A stretch of 64,000 bases of DNA, from NCBI GenBank assembly GCA_949987705.1, contig CATLJY010000002.1:121001-185000 (forward strand), given 5' to 3'. Position numbers and translations under genes: made by a program. The notes under the pieces are model-generated. The model saw nothing but the letters and a program-made list of their open reading frames with translations, had not been told where the DNA came from and ran no database searches. Shown piece by piece: positions 43,861 to 54,694 of this stretch (the stretch's first letter is position 1; every line of letters begins with the position of its first letter). This DNA is from Thereva unica (Eukaryota; Arthropoda; Insecta; Diptera; Therevidae).

Positions 43861-44994
43861 GGTGGGGCAAAAGTAATGTTGTAAGGTGAATGTGCCATAA
43901 TTTTTGCAAATGCCGTTAAATTACACTGTGCTTTGACATTTATGTTGTAGACAGATAGAGCATTAGTTGACAACAAGCAATGGGACGATATATATCTGAA
44001 GAACGCGGAATTATTTTTTAATGCTTTTCTTTACTTCACTCATATGGGTCAAATCTTGTAACGATAATTTGACCGTCTTTTTCTCAAAGTAAATGGATGA
44101 AACTTTGCAGACATATGAATTCCCAATGACAATACCCTAATATGAGATTTTGAAATTTTTTTGTTGATTTTATTGTTGACTAACAAAAAAAGATTTTTAA
44201 TAAAAATGTTTTAAATTATTCGTTCTACTCAATGTAGAGTCTTAAAAATTAAAAAAATTATTGCTAGATAAACAATTGACAATTGACGTTTAATTTTTAC
44301 ATATTTAATCGATAAATTAACAATTAAGTTGAAAAATTCTTTCCAATTTTGACCGCTATTCACGTCTATACATTGTTTATGTACATGTTTACATCCCTTC
44401 AAGCGGGAATTAATTGGACTTTGATTTCAAGCATCGGCATTTGAACTTTGCATTTCAAAACAAACCATAGATAAAACTGAACTTGAATTCGGTAATTCGT
44501 GTTTTTTTCCCAAATATTTTTAGAAAAGCTTTCAGCGAACCAAGTCTTTTAGTACAGTCAAATTAAGCCGAAAAAAGCGAAATAGCGGAAATGGTCGGGT
44601 ACAGGCTGAAAATTGGCATGGAGCTTCCTTTTAGGGTTCTTAATAAGGGGCTATAAAGTCTACCGATTTTCTACCCCGGGAACCTTTCTTTTTAGGGGGT
44701 TTTAGGGTCAAAATATCTGTTTTTTTTGCAAATGCATGTGAAACCGTAAGTCCTATCATAAAAAAATGTTCACCAAGTTTGTAGCTCATACGATTTTCTA
44801 CAAAAAATGTTATTATACATTTTCCCGTACGTATTGCCATTCATGAGATATCACCGTTTTAAAGATTTAAAATATTCATATGAACTCATTCACGACTTGT
44901 ATTGGTTTTCCGACGTTCAAGTTGGACTACTTTTCCAATTTTTTCAGGGGTCATTCCTGGATGTATTTGGAGGAAAAATGTGTTCTAGATAGGA
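43861..44994. other. Non-coding AT-rich stretch
   Basis: No gene. Composition and phrases such as TTCTACAAAAAATGTTATTA look like decayed repeats, without clear ends. Confidence 0.4.
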
Positions 44995-45999
44995 AAATTA
45001 TCCGACAGCTTTGAGGTGAGTTCAGGAGTACGGCAAGGATGCCTACTTTCGCCATTACTATTTCTTATAGTAATAAATTACATCCTTGTCGGCGCTCTAG
45101 ATAATAGAACAGGCGGCATACAATGGGGTTTGGTAGACCGCCTTAGGCTGGTCGTCCACTGGAAGCGTATTCGAGCGGCTTCGCGCTTCGGCCATACAAA
45201 TGAGCCGCTTGTAGCCTTAAGGATCTCGACTACGCTGATGATATCTGTTTGCTGACCCACAGACACCACTCAAAACATGTTAAACAATTTGGCAACAGAA
45301 AATAGTCCAGTAGGCTTAAGGCTAAACCCGACTAAAACTAAAGAAATGCGGATAAATGCAAACACCATTGAACGGACAGCGCTGAATAACCGTGACGTGG
45401 AACTGGTAAATATATTCTGCTACCTCGGTAGCATTATTATCGAAAATGGTAGGGCAGAAGAAGACGTCAGTTCCAGAATAAATAAAGCACGAGGCGCATA
45501 TGCATGCCTGTTCCGCATATGGAGATCAACGAAGATCTCAACTAACACCAAATTGCGGCTGTTCAACTCCAACGTTAAGGCAGTTCTTTTGTATGGTTGC
45601 GAAACATGGAAAGTCACCCAATTCATCACAGGGCGCCTACAAGTCTTCATCAACAGATGCCTTCGTAGTATCCTAAATATCCGCTGGCAAGATAGAATTT
45701 CAAACGAAGAACTATGGCACCGTGCCGGCCAAGAAAGGATAGACGACCAAATCAGGCGAAGGAAATGGAATTGGGTTGGCCACACCTTGCGACGCGAAAA
45801 CGAAAATCTAGCCAAACACGCCCTTGACTGGAATTCGCAAGGATCCCGTCGAGTAGGAAGACCTAGAACAACTTGGAGGAGAACCCTATTAGAAGAAGCC
45901 GCAACAATTGGGAGATCCCGGTCGGAGCTAAGAGCTGTCGCGCAAAAGAGAGTCCGCTGGAGGGCAACTGTTTCCGCCCTATGTCCCATGAGGGATTAA
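44995..45999 (+). pseudogene. RTE-like LINE RT, 3' part, interrupted
   Basis: Begins 5'-truncated at DSFEVSSGVRQGCLLSPLLF. A 69-bp insertion follows DRL (45146-45214), then DLDYADDICLLTHR holds the catalytic YADD. A frame change near 45270 leads to a long open stretch: LNNLATENSPVGLRLNPTKT, FCYLGSIIIENGRAEED, LLYGCETWKV, LRSILNIRWQDRISNEELW, WNWVGHTLRRENENLAKHAL and VGRPRTTWRRTLLEEA. Ends at a TAA after CPMRD at 45999, followed by GAAGAA-type sequence. A decayed reverse-strand relative lies at 54700-55350. Confidence 0.82.
45146..45214. mobile_element. 69-bp insertion with CCTTA duplication
   Basis: CCTTA at 45141-45145 and 45215-45219 flanks a GC-richer segment that splits the RT just before YADD. 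The ends show weak inversion (TTAGGCT against TTAAGGCT). It is probably a very short non-autonomous element. Confidence 0.5.
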
Positions 46000-47983
46000 A
46001 GGAGTTTAAAGAAGAAAGAAGAAGTTGTTTAATTATTTTTGGACCTCATAAATTCTATTTTATTACGCCTTCAAAATGGTTAAAAGAATCAGTAAATAAA
46101 AAAAATGTCCACTTTTCTTTTTTTGCTCTTCATAAATTTTGAAAATCCGGAAATCTGGCGCCCCCCAAAAATCGGCGCCCTAGGCGACCGCCTAGTTCGC
46201 CTTAATGGTAGCGCCGGCCCTGAACGCGATACGCAAAATTAGGAAGGAATCTCCATATCGCACCGAGTACGCAAGGAATGGACCGTGAAAAGGTTTTTGC
46301 GGTAAACATACTAATAGTTTCCACAGCGACTGGCAAAAACGAATAGAACACACAGCTTTTCTATGAGTATGAAGGGTGCAGCACAATATGCAGACCACTC
46401 GACGACGAGGTCGCCGAGAGTGGCGACTCAATCAATCCAAGTTCTATTTCGTAGCCGTCGCCCCTCAAAATTGCCTGGGCGGTGTGACATGGGATTGTGT
46501 TGCTATTCTCGTATGTTCCTGTGCGCGTGTGTAGCATTCGGATGTCGAAGATGATTATTCTTGTGTGTGGTTTTTAATTTGTGTGCACCGTCGCCGTCGC
46601 CCTTAGTATGTTTACAGCATTTGTGTGGCCTTTAATACTCACGTACAGATCATGTTTTTCATCTTCTATTTATTGCATTGAACAATATTCCTATAAAAGA
46701 AAATTAATACATGTACCTGTTGACATCCTAATTCCTGTAGTAACAGTATAGCTAAAGCTACATTTTGTTAAATTAATAAGGGCAATACTGTTCTTTAATT
46801 TATGTGTGACTTGTGCGGCTTATAAATAAATAAATAAATATTTAGTACACACCCAAAGTTCTTTTAATAATAATTCTTAATGCTCACGTTATCAGGTTAG
46901 AAACTTTCTCCAAAAGTGTTTTAAAAGTCGTGCACCTAAATTCATTTCCGTACAACCTTTATTTTTATTTCAAAAGTTTCTTTTAACAACATTCCGTTTT
47001 CGCCGGGGATTACCCAACATACTTATTGCCTGACCTAACCAAAGAAAATTAAAATTTTGCCCCAATAAATATGTCAGCAGAGCCAGGTCACAGGCAAGGA
47101 TACAAGTGTACCCATATATCAAAGAGACGTCTTGTTCTCATCTCACACAGTAAACGTGAAACCCAATTGTGCTGCGCCCTTTCACAGGGAAAAAGAAAAT
47201 TCATCCCTAACTGAACACAATAGCGCCTGGATTTACATTTTTTGTCTTAAGGGAAAGTATAAAGAGCTGTAAACCACAGGAGCCCTTTAGCGCGACGGGT
47301 GCCTGACAGCAATTAGCTCACAAAATTTATTGGTCCCCGCGTTCCGTTAAACAGTTCCTCCTATCTTGGACAAAACGGCGTTTTGCAACTACATCTAGAA
47401 GTCAGAGAGTCAACCTCGGTCCAGGATGGCTTAATTTAAACTTACTTTTATGGGGGCTATCAAATCAGTGTCAGATTTGAAACTTTCACGATTCACTTGC
47501 CTGGTGTAACCTGCAAAAAAAATAGCTTCACATTTCATCACATCGTCAAATAATCCAGGGAAGACTAAATGTTTAGCGACATCATTTGTGCCGAAACGGT
47601 TGACACAGAAGAGTCCACAGCAAGATATAAATTTCGTTGGCGTTTACTAAATGACTCGATGTTAACCGGGTAAATTATGAATGTCGAGATGTTAACCAGA
47701 TATCGTGGATAACAGGCTGCGGTGGCATTAATTTATTTTAAGGCCAAGTTGGATGTTCCTTTTTCTGGTTTTGACCCAGCGAGTCGCCCAAAGCCGGCAT
47801 GCCGTGCATTTGAATACTGAGTAGCCTTTACCCAAAATAAAAGATAAACTCGAAACGAACGCATTTGTATAGTTTATGAGTTTCTGTAGCAAAGATGCTC
47901 ATCGACAGTGGTTTTACATGCGGTATCGGAACGGACCCTAAACAAGTATAAATAGACGGAAATCGCATGTATTTAGAAGTCTT
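46000..47983. other. Mostly unassigned sequence
   Basis: No protein-like frame. A GC-rich patch at 46155-46225 (GGCGCCCTAGGCGACCGCCT) looks like the end of a transposon. (AAAT)n-like sequence is near 46828. Composition varies, suggesting several decayed insertions. Confidence 0.35.
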
Positions 47984-48238
47984 ATGGCGACAGCTGAGAC
48001 TCGATTTCAATTTGTTAAAAATTATGTTGGATTTATGTTAGACGATAATATTCAGAAGTTGAAATGGAAAATTCACGACTATTGTATGTACATTGAAACG
48101 CCGAGAACGCGAATTAGGCGAGATTCGTCTCGTTCTCGCAGCACACTCTCGCAACATTGTAAACCAGTATTTCATGCAGCTAACTTTAATGTAAATGAGA
48201 CTTTACCAAAAATCGCAATCAAAGTAGAGTCAGAGTAA
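47984..48238 (+). CDS. Small open frame of unknown nature, 84 codons
   Basis: I do not recognise the protein. It reads MATAETRFQFVKNYVGFMLD, a basic middle (TRIRRDSSRSRSTLSQH) and ends KIAIKVESE. GTATAAATAG lies about 37 bp upstream, a plausible TATA box but unusually close to the ATG. The TAA is immediately followed by the left target duplication of the P-like element at 48247. It may be a terminal exon, part of an unknown mobile element or chance. Confidence 0.25.
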   Translation: MATAETRFQFVKNYVGFMLDDNIQKLKWKIHDYCMYIETPRTRIRRDSSRSRSTLSQHCKPVFHAANFNVNETLPKIAIKVESE

Positions 48239-48246
48239 ACTACAAG
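48239..48246. repeat. 8-bp target duplication ACTACAAG (left)
   Basis: Pairs with 49383-49390. It starts on the base after the TAA of the 84-codon frame. Confidence 0.8.
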
Positions 48247-49382
48247 CAACCCAGTGACACGAAGTATACAACTCTGTATACTCGCATGAGGCCAAAAATT
48301 ACCATCAATTCAACTACCAGATGGCGCTTATGTGCATCTGCGCAGATGGCGCAGATTGAGTCCATAACCTCAGAATTACAAATGTCAAAATATGGGGCTT
48401 GTTATTATCATCACCAATTGTCATATTTATGTTTTTTTAATCATTAAAAAAGTAAGATGAGTCAAATAAAATGAATTCAAATAATTCGAAATTAATAGTT
48501 TTTATTTAAATATAAATATATAGACAACTGTAATGATCGCTTTTGTCCAATTTATGTTTTTGACAACCTCGAAAGTTTTTTCTTTGATTGATTTTCTTTC
48601 TCTTGGTTCATCTTCAAGATTTTACAAAATTGACGCATCCTCATTTGTAAAAAATAATGAACAATGAACGGAATCACCTCATTTTTATGAGTTGAACATG
48701 GAAACGAGAGAGTGTTTTCGGTTTTTATATCAAGTAAAACAAGTTCAAGTACATTTGGATTGTGACAATGTTTTGTAAAAACATTTTCCAAGTACTTGAT
48801 AAACTGAAAAAAATTTGTATTTGGATGAATCAACTTTGAATGAAAATCAATCAAAAATTCCTCTCGAGTATACCATCGATGCTTCATGATTGCATTTCTG
48901 CAAACATCACAATTCATCCTTTTCAAAATAGTAGTACTTATATATCCTGTAAGATCGCTGTAAATAGTCCCATCAGGACCGCGCAGCACTCTTTTTGTAA
49001 TAATTTGACTAGGATGGAAATGCTTTTCGCAAATGCAATGTTTCTCTGTCAGATCGTATCTTCCAATCGATTTTTGCCACTCTTTTAGATTTTCTTTATC
49101 TTTTCCTACATTGAAAAAACAGTGCTTTTTCTCATCATTCAAGTTTTGCCTACTACGCGAATTACAACCCGGCACCGCACACGTGGGCATTTTTGTAACA
49201 TTCTTTAGGTTCTTTAGCAAAGGTTTTGTTATTGTCGCACACGTTGCACGCACGTTTGTTTTGACAGTTGTAGGTTATGGTTGCGCTACAGTGGCTACAG
49301 TTAAGTTGAGCAAGTATACACGAATGCCATCTGGTGTGGTAATTTATGGCCTCATGAAAACACCGCTCGTGTCACGGGCATG
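48247..49382 (-). mobile_element. Short P-superfamily element (1.14 kb) with THAP gene
   Basis: ACTACAAG flanks both sides (48239-48246 and 49383-49390), the 8-bp duplication expected of P elements. The ends are related in inverse: CAACCCAGTGACACGA at the left and CATGCCCGTGACACGA read inward from the right. CATGAGGCCAAAAATTACC and ACCAGATGGC recur in inverted order just inside. The single gene is a THAP protein in which the transposase core is missing. Together these make it a deleted, non-autonomous P-like element. Confidence 0.8.
48552..49190 (-). CDS. THAP-domain protein fused to a P-type transposase C-terminus, 212 aa
   Basis: I start it at MPTCAVPGCNS, because THAP domains usually begin M-x-x-C; an upstream ATG at 49253 would add 21 residues. 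The zinc cluster is C4-x4-C9...C54-x2-H57, with W38 and HFHPSQI after it, as in THAP DNA-binding domains. From about residue 75 the sequence (GYISTTILKRMNCDVCRNAI, FFQFIKYLENVF) resembles the far C-terminal region of P/THAP9-type transposases. The several hundred residues between, with the catalytic acids, are absent. A protein like this could bind element ends without cutting, so a repressor-like role is possible but unproven. Confidence 0.68.
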   Translation of the reverse strand: MPTCAVPGCNSRSRQNLNDEKKHCFFNVGKDKENLKEWQKSIGRYDLTEKHCICEKHFHPSQIITKRVLRGPDGTIYSDLTGYISTTILKRMNCDVCRNAIMKHRWYTREEFLIDFHSKLIHPNTNFFQFIKYLENVFTKHCHNPNVLELVLLDIKTENTLSFPCSTHKNEVIPFIVHYFLQMRMRQFCKILKMNQEKENQSKKKLSRLSKT

Positions 49383-49390
49383 ACTACAAG

Positions 49391-50509
49391 TTCCTCGTTT
49401 TTATTCTGTGTATTGTAGTATAAAACGGGAAGAGAAAAGAGTGATAAAAAGTAATAGAAGAGAAAAGACCACGCAAAATCAAGTTCATCATCATCTCAAA
49501 TTATGTTAAGAAAGTGCACACACATAGAAGGAAATGTATCGGAAATTCGTGATTGCAATCTAAATTTTTGTGATTGCTGCAGAAATTGACAAGAAACCCG
49601 TCGAAGTTAAAGTAGCTATTTTCTAAACACTTTAAGAAGCTATAGAACTAGTAATGGACTGGCCTACCAAGCTTCCGGTAAGCCGTGACAAATGTTAAAT
49701 CAAAATTTAAATAATTTTTGAAGTAAAACTTCTTTAGGGACGTTTGCTTAAAAAAATTTACATGAGAGTGAATCAACATAACGCTCTCACACATGAAAAA
49801 TCGTCAGAACTTTCGTATAACGATGGGAAATGGGGCGGACGGGGTACAAGAGAAGAAGAAACTCGGGGCTGTGTGTGTGTTAAAATACACTCTGCCTTAT
49901 TGCATAAATTTTCTGGCATGTTAGCTACGTTGTCGCCCAGACTTTACTTTATCTCATTATAGGAATACAAATTCACCATTATGTAGAGGTGAATTATTTG
50001 AGATTTTTCATGTCGTTTGGTCACTGGCCGGGCTTATGCCGCGGACACTTTGGAGTTGACTGACATGTTGGAAGCGGCATATACGACAAGAATTTTTGGC
50101 GCAGCCTGAGCAAGTGGATCTGCTTTTTGGCGTGGCCAAACATGTAGCACTGCCGGGAAGTTACGGTATAAACACTTGAAACTTTCTTAAAATGCCAAAC
50201 GATGTAAACAAATATGAAGAAATGAAAGAAGAAATGAACAATACATCTTTCTTACGTTTACTTTGTTATTGTCTCCAATATAAAATACTTTTTGCACGCT
50301 TCAATTGATAAAACCGAAGCTGTTAAATCCGTATGTGGTTTGGGTGCTTAGAATACCAAAAGGGAGTGGTGAATTAAATGTGTGAGGTGCTCTTGTTTTA
50401 AATTGGCACACACTTCCCCTTTGGTGAGATGTGCTGGACCTTTCCCCTTTTTAAATTACAATTTTTTTAACTTGCACAAATCGACGAATCGTTTATGTCA
50501 AAACATTAC
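49391..50509. other. Unassigned non-coding stretch
   Basis: No gene. The block at 49740-49900 (TTTACATGAGAGTGAATCAA) and that at 50020-50150 are less AT-rich and may be decayed repeats. Confidence 0.35.
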
Positions 50510-50870
50510 ACTGTTGTGAAAATCGTTCCTGATATGTTTTTTGGATCGCTGATTACGAAAATCGGGGTCCCACAGTCTTAAAATATGCATGTCACTTTTA
50601 AATATGCTTAAAACTCCCTTTTTTAAGGATTTTCGCGATAATTTTAATTATAATCAAAAACAATCCAATAAAATACATTTTTTGCAATATTTATATTCAA
50701 AAGTGGTTGATTTATAAACAGAGAAAATTTTATGATAAGGGATAATAGTAAAGGGCTGAAACTATCCCTACATCGTCTGAAAATATAAAGGTTTGAAAAA
50801 AATGTGTTTTCAACTTTATGCTTCAAATTTGGTTTAATCAGCTAAAATAAATTATGTTCAACTACGCCTA
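50510..50870 (+). repeat. Dispersed ~350-bp repeat, copy A
   Basis: Shares an ordered series of phrases with 57475-57800: CGCTGATTACGAAAATCGGG, AATACATTTTTTGCAATATT, GTGGTTGATTT, TTTATGATAAGGG and TTCAACTTTATGCTTCAAAT. Both are in the same orientation. Confidence 0.72.
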
Positions 50871-51243
50871 GAAAGAAGAATTTGAAAAAAGGTTGATTGT
50901 TTTTTGCATTTCTTTTTGCTCCCTTTAAAATTAATTGGCTCCCTAAAAGATTGTATGGGACGAAGAAATCAGGTAATTGGCTAGGTGGCCATAAAGGGTG
51001 CCAATACCATACTCAAGTAGACTGGCTCTCGTTCGCGTAGGTAAAGCGGCTCGAGTATGTAAAAGCTTCATTGGATGTGGTTGGCGGACTGCTTGGTAAA
51101 ACAATACTTGGGTTTGGAATAGTCTATGCCGATGCGGATGCAATTATTAATGATCATGAATGTAGCGGGAGCGGAGCATGCATACAGCTGGTGACATATC
51201 CAAGCGTACATGCGTTCAATTCGTTGATAAATAATATAGAAGT
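50871..51243. other. Left part of a sequence with inverted arms
   Basis: AGCTGGTGACATATCCAAGC at 51186 pairs, with one mismatch over 28 bp, with the complement at 52911-52938. The RTE-like LINE inserted between the arms. Confidence 0.45.
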
Positions 51244-51255
51244 GTGTATTCAAAT
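51244..51255. repeat. 12-bp target duplication GTGTATTCAAAT (left)
   Basis: Repeated exactly at 52691-52702, directly after the GGAT tail of the LINE. Confidence 0.85.
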
Positions 51256-52690
51256 TAAGGAACTTACACGAACTCATATGTAACGTCTGGGAGGAAGAAG
51301 TTATACCAGATGACTGGAAGAAAGCGATTATATGTCCAATCTACAAGAAAGGAGATAAATTAACCTGTAAAAACTACAGAGGCATCTCACTCCTCAGCAC
51401 CAGCTACAAAACCTTCACAATCCTTGTGAAACAAAAACTAGAACCTATAGCAGAAGGCCTTATAGGAGAATATCAAGCTGGTTTTAGGACAAACAGGTCA
51501 ACATCGGACCAACTGCTGACCTTAAAACAAATTCTGGAGAAAACCTGGGAAAGGAATATAGATATATACCAGATATTTGTCGACTTTCAACAGGCATATG
51601 ACTCGATAAACAGAGAGAGGCTGTACAGGATCCTATTGGAATTAGGAGTCCCCTCCAAGCTGGTACGACTGATAAAATGCGCAACGAATAGCTCCCTGGC
51701 GAAAGTAAGGATTCAAAATACAATAACAGAAGAGTTCGAAGTGCGACAAGGTCTTAGACAAGGAGATGGACTAGCCCCCATGCTTTTCAACCTGGCCCTA
51801 GAATGGGTGATAAGAAAAACATCAGTACGGAGAAATGCGTCCATAGCAACGCAGTCTGTACAATTACTTGGATATGCGGATGACGTGAACATCGTGGGAA
51901 GGTCCTTCTTGGCAGCGAAAGAAGTCTATGTCGAATTAAAAGAGGCGGCCAAGGACATAGGGCTGAACATCAATGAAGAAAAAACGAAGGTGATGCAACA
52001 ATCCAGAGCTGGAAGATTTAGAATGGGAAGAAATATAACTATCGACGAACATAATCTAGAAGTAGTCGATAAAACAGTCTACCTTGGGTCTACAATTACA
52101 AAAAGAAACGATGAAAAGGAAGAAGTAACTAGACGAATACTACTGGCTAATAGAGCTTTTTATGCTCAAAAACAAATATTGCACTCAAGATTTGTGCACA
52201 GAAAAACGAAACTTTCACTCTACAAAACAGTAATACGACCAGTACTGTGCTATGGCAGCGAGACTTGGACTATGACCCAGGAGATAGAGGAACAAGTCAA
52301 CAGGTTTGAGAGGAAGGTGCTCAGATACATAATAGGCCCAACGAGAGAGGATGGGATATGGCGAAGGAGATACAACAACGAGCTGTATGAAATTTTTGAC
52401 GACCCAGAACTCTCAACGTTTATAAAAATCAACAGACTAAGACTAGCCGGCCACGTAATCAGGATGAATGATAACCGTATCCCAAAACGGCTTATGGTGG
52501 CCGAAATTCCAGGAAACAGACCAGTAGGTAGACCCAGGAGAAGATGGATGGACTCTGTGACGGCTGACGCAGAGACAATGCTGAACATTCGGAACTGGAG
52601 AACTGCTGCAAGGAACCGTCAGACTTGGAGAAATGCCCTAGAGGAGGCCAAGGCTCGATTTGGGCTGTAGCGCCATTGGATGGATGGATG
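51256..52690 (+). mobile_element. RTE-like LINE, 5'-truncated, with 12-bp duplication
   Basis: Bounded by an exact 12-bp duplication. The 3' end is a short (TGGA)n tail (52677-52690) rather than poly-A, as in RTE-like LINEs. It contains one open RT frame. A clean duplication and an uninterrupted frame suggest recent insertion. Confidence 0.88.
51258..52670 (+). CDS. Reverse transcriptase fragment of the RTE-like LINE, about 470 codons
   Basis: The frame is open from the truncation point (ELICNVWEEEVIPDDWKKAI) to TAG at 52670; the first ATG-less start at 51426 has no special meaning. RT motifs appear in order: CPIYKKGDKLTCKNYRGISL, YQAGFRTNRSTSDQLLTLKQ, DIYQIFVDFQQAYDSINRER, VRQGLRQGDGLAPMLFNLAL and the catalytic YADD near 51873. 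C-terminal motifs are KTVIRPVLCYGSETWTM and RLRLAGHVIRMNDNRIPKRL. The endonuclease domain and the RT N-terminus are missing. The best-preserved member of the family also seen at 42.5-43.9 kb. Confidence 0.88.
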   Translation, partial: RNLHELICNVWEEEVIPDDWKKAIICPIYKKGDKLTCKNYRGISLLSTSYKTFTILVKQKLEPIAEGLIGEYQAGFRTNRSTSDQLLTLKQILEKTWERNIDIYQIFVDFQQAYDSINRERLYRILLELGVPSKLVRLIKCATNSSLAKVRIQNTITEEFEVRQGLRQGDGLAPMLFNLALEWVIRKTSVRRNASIATQSVQLLGYADDVNIVGRSFLAAKEVYVELKEAAKDIGLNINEEKTKVMQQSRAGRFRMGRNITIDEHNLEVVDKTVYLGSTITKRNDEKEEVTRRILLANRAFYAQKQILHSRFVHRKTKLSLYKTVIRPVLCYGSETWTMTQEIEEQVNRFERKVLRYIIGPTREDGIWRRRYNNELYEIFDDPELSTFIKINRLRLAGHVIRMNDNRIPKRLMVAEIPGNRPVGRPRRRWMDSVTADAETMLNIRNWRTAARNRQTWRNALEEAKARFGL

Positions 52691-52702
52691 GTGTATTCAA
52701 AT

Positions 52703-53060
52703 GCGACCTGACGGTATGTTCCATGAATGGAAAGCATGCCACGCAAAGGTCGGACTACTTTTAACATTTTCTGTAATGCCGCATTCGAAATAGCACACAC
52801 AAGTATGCACAACATGCACCTTGAATGAACTCGTTACTTAGATTTTCGGGCTATGTGTGAAAGCCGGGAAGGAAACAAACCATGCGATTTTATGAACCTC
52901 TGAATGCAATGCATGTACGCTTGCATATGTCACCAGCTTACTTCCATGAGGCGAATGTTTAGATTTTCGTGACTGTGGCGGTAGTATCCATGCCTGTGGC
53001 GGAAGCGTGCATACCCGTGTGGGATGCGCACTTATATGCTATACGTACTAGGTGCACCGC
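52703..53060. other. Right part of the sequence with inverted arms
   Basis: Holds GCATGTACGCTTGCATATGT at 52911, complementary to 51186-51213, and several other CATG/GCATAC words. No gene. Confidence 0.45.
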
Positions 53061-54071
53061 GTGTATGCTTTTAAGAAAATTAGCCAATAAAAATTATTTT
53101 TACTCGGTTACTTTGAGGTTTTAATGTAAATAGGAATTCATAAATATTGATATTTTCAAATAGTATTTGTATCAAGTCCGTCAGTAGATTCGCCACTATT
53201 CTTCCTGCATCTGTCGTTGGCCTGAATTTTCTCAAGCGTACTATAGATCCGACAGACTTTCCACTATATCTATTGCATATTACTAGCCGTTGGGCACAAA
53301 AGTTTTACTTCTAAAGTGTGGTCTTAAGCACACTCATATTTTTTTATTGCGAATCGTTTGCACATTGTTTCCTCTGTATAAATTCAACTTCCCCAAATCT
53401 ACCCTTATAGCCTCCCGCTTCAAACATTCAATTGACAAAATCTTACATTTATTGATTAAAGCAAACAAGCCCCAGACAGAACATCTAGGATACAATTTAC
53501 AAAATTATATCAAAGAAATCTATTACCAAATTTCCTTTAGATGTGAAAGAATAAATGGGATTCTTTGATTAAAACGCAAGCTGTAACCATATTTTGAAGT
53601 ATATATAAATAACTAGAGTAATGTGGTGCTGTCGGGTATAATTTGATTGTTAACAAGCTCGAAAGTAAAAGGGGAAATTATGGCCTGCTCTGGGTATATA
53701 TCCCTTGTAGAAACCAACCCTTCGGTATTTATGCAATTTTATAACATAATCTAAAAAAAACGTAGAAGGGTTACGTACTGTACGAAAGCTGATTTATGTA
53801 GAAATTAGTCAAAATTTAGCAGAGCATAAGAAATAAAACACTCGGGTTTGTTTGAATTCAAGCAGCAAGCGATTTCATTCAATACAAGAAATTTAACCAG
53901 AACTAAACTAACAGTAATTAATTTTAGTTTCTAATTTCCCCGTATTCCTACTAAAAGAAAATTCAATTGTGCAACTCCAAATTTATTCTTTAGGCGAATT
54001 TGTCAAGAACCCTTGGTGCTAATTTTTAAATTTTATATGATCCTTGATAACTTCATACAACAATGTTTTTT
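53061..54071. other. AT-rich spacer
   Basis: One 92-codon frame (53290-53568) has no recognisable motif and is probably chance. Confidence 0.4.
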
Positions 54072-54425
54072 ACGTGATAACGTCTATTAAATCGGTTTAA
54101 GATAGGACGCGCGTGTAAAAATGTCCCGCACAATGTCCCGCACACAAAAAAAATCATATCTCCGCCCCCATACATGTTAGGGGGGTGGTTAATGGCTCAA
54201 AATTTTCGTTAATTAATCCTCTACACGGGAATACATTCATTCACCTTATTGACGTGACAACGTCTATTAAATCGGTTTAAGATAGGACGCGCGTGTGAAA
54301 ATGTCCCGCACACAAAAAAAAATTAGCTTCGAAATATATAATTTATTAATTGAGAAAATAATACAAAACGTAATAACAGACGTTGTCACGTTCAAATTAA
54401 TAGACGTTGTCACGTTAAAATACGG
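54072..54425. repeat. Direct and inverted GACAACGTCTATTAAAT repeats
   Basis: A ~60-bp segment at 54072-54134 is repeated 180 bp on at 54252-54314 (both with ACGTCTATTAAATCGG and GATAGGACGCGCGTGT). Its first ~20 bases then recur inverted, twice, at 54379-54417 (GACGTTGTCACGTT). The arrangement looks like overlapping MITE copies sharing one terminal motif. Confidence 0.65.
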
Positions 54426-54694
54426 ATGTGATACTTCACATCCAAGACCATTAATTTTTTCATGTGTAAATCTAAGCTCCCGAGTAACTTTAAAAAATTA
54501 CAGTCCGTCGTGTCGTTCTCGCCATGGTGCACGTGCAATACTTAGCTTAGATGGATGAATAGATGAAGGATAGTCTGGGCTCGAAATCGCTGTTAATTTT
54601 GTAAGAGGTTCACTCAACGGTGAGGGTAACGTGACAGTATCGGGTTAGGTAGAATTTGAGGAGTACAGAAGTGGAAGTAGGTTGGCCTCGGGTT
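54426..54694. other. Spacer
   Basis: Nothing coding is visible. Confidence 0.4.

Noticed and set aside
45420..45989. A 189-codon minus-strand frame
   Set aside because: Antisense shadow of the RTE-like RT at 44995-45999.
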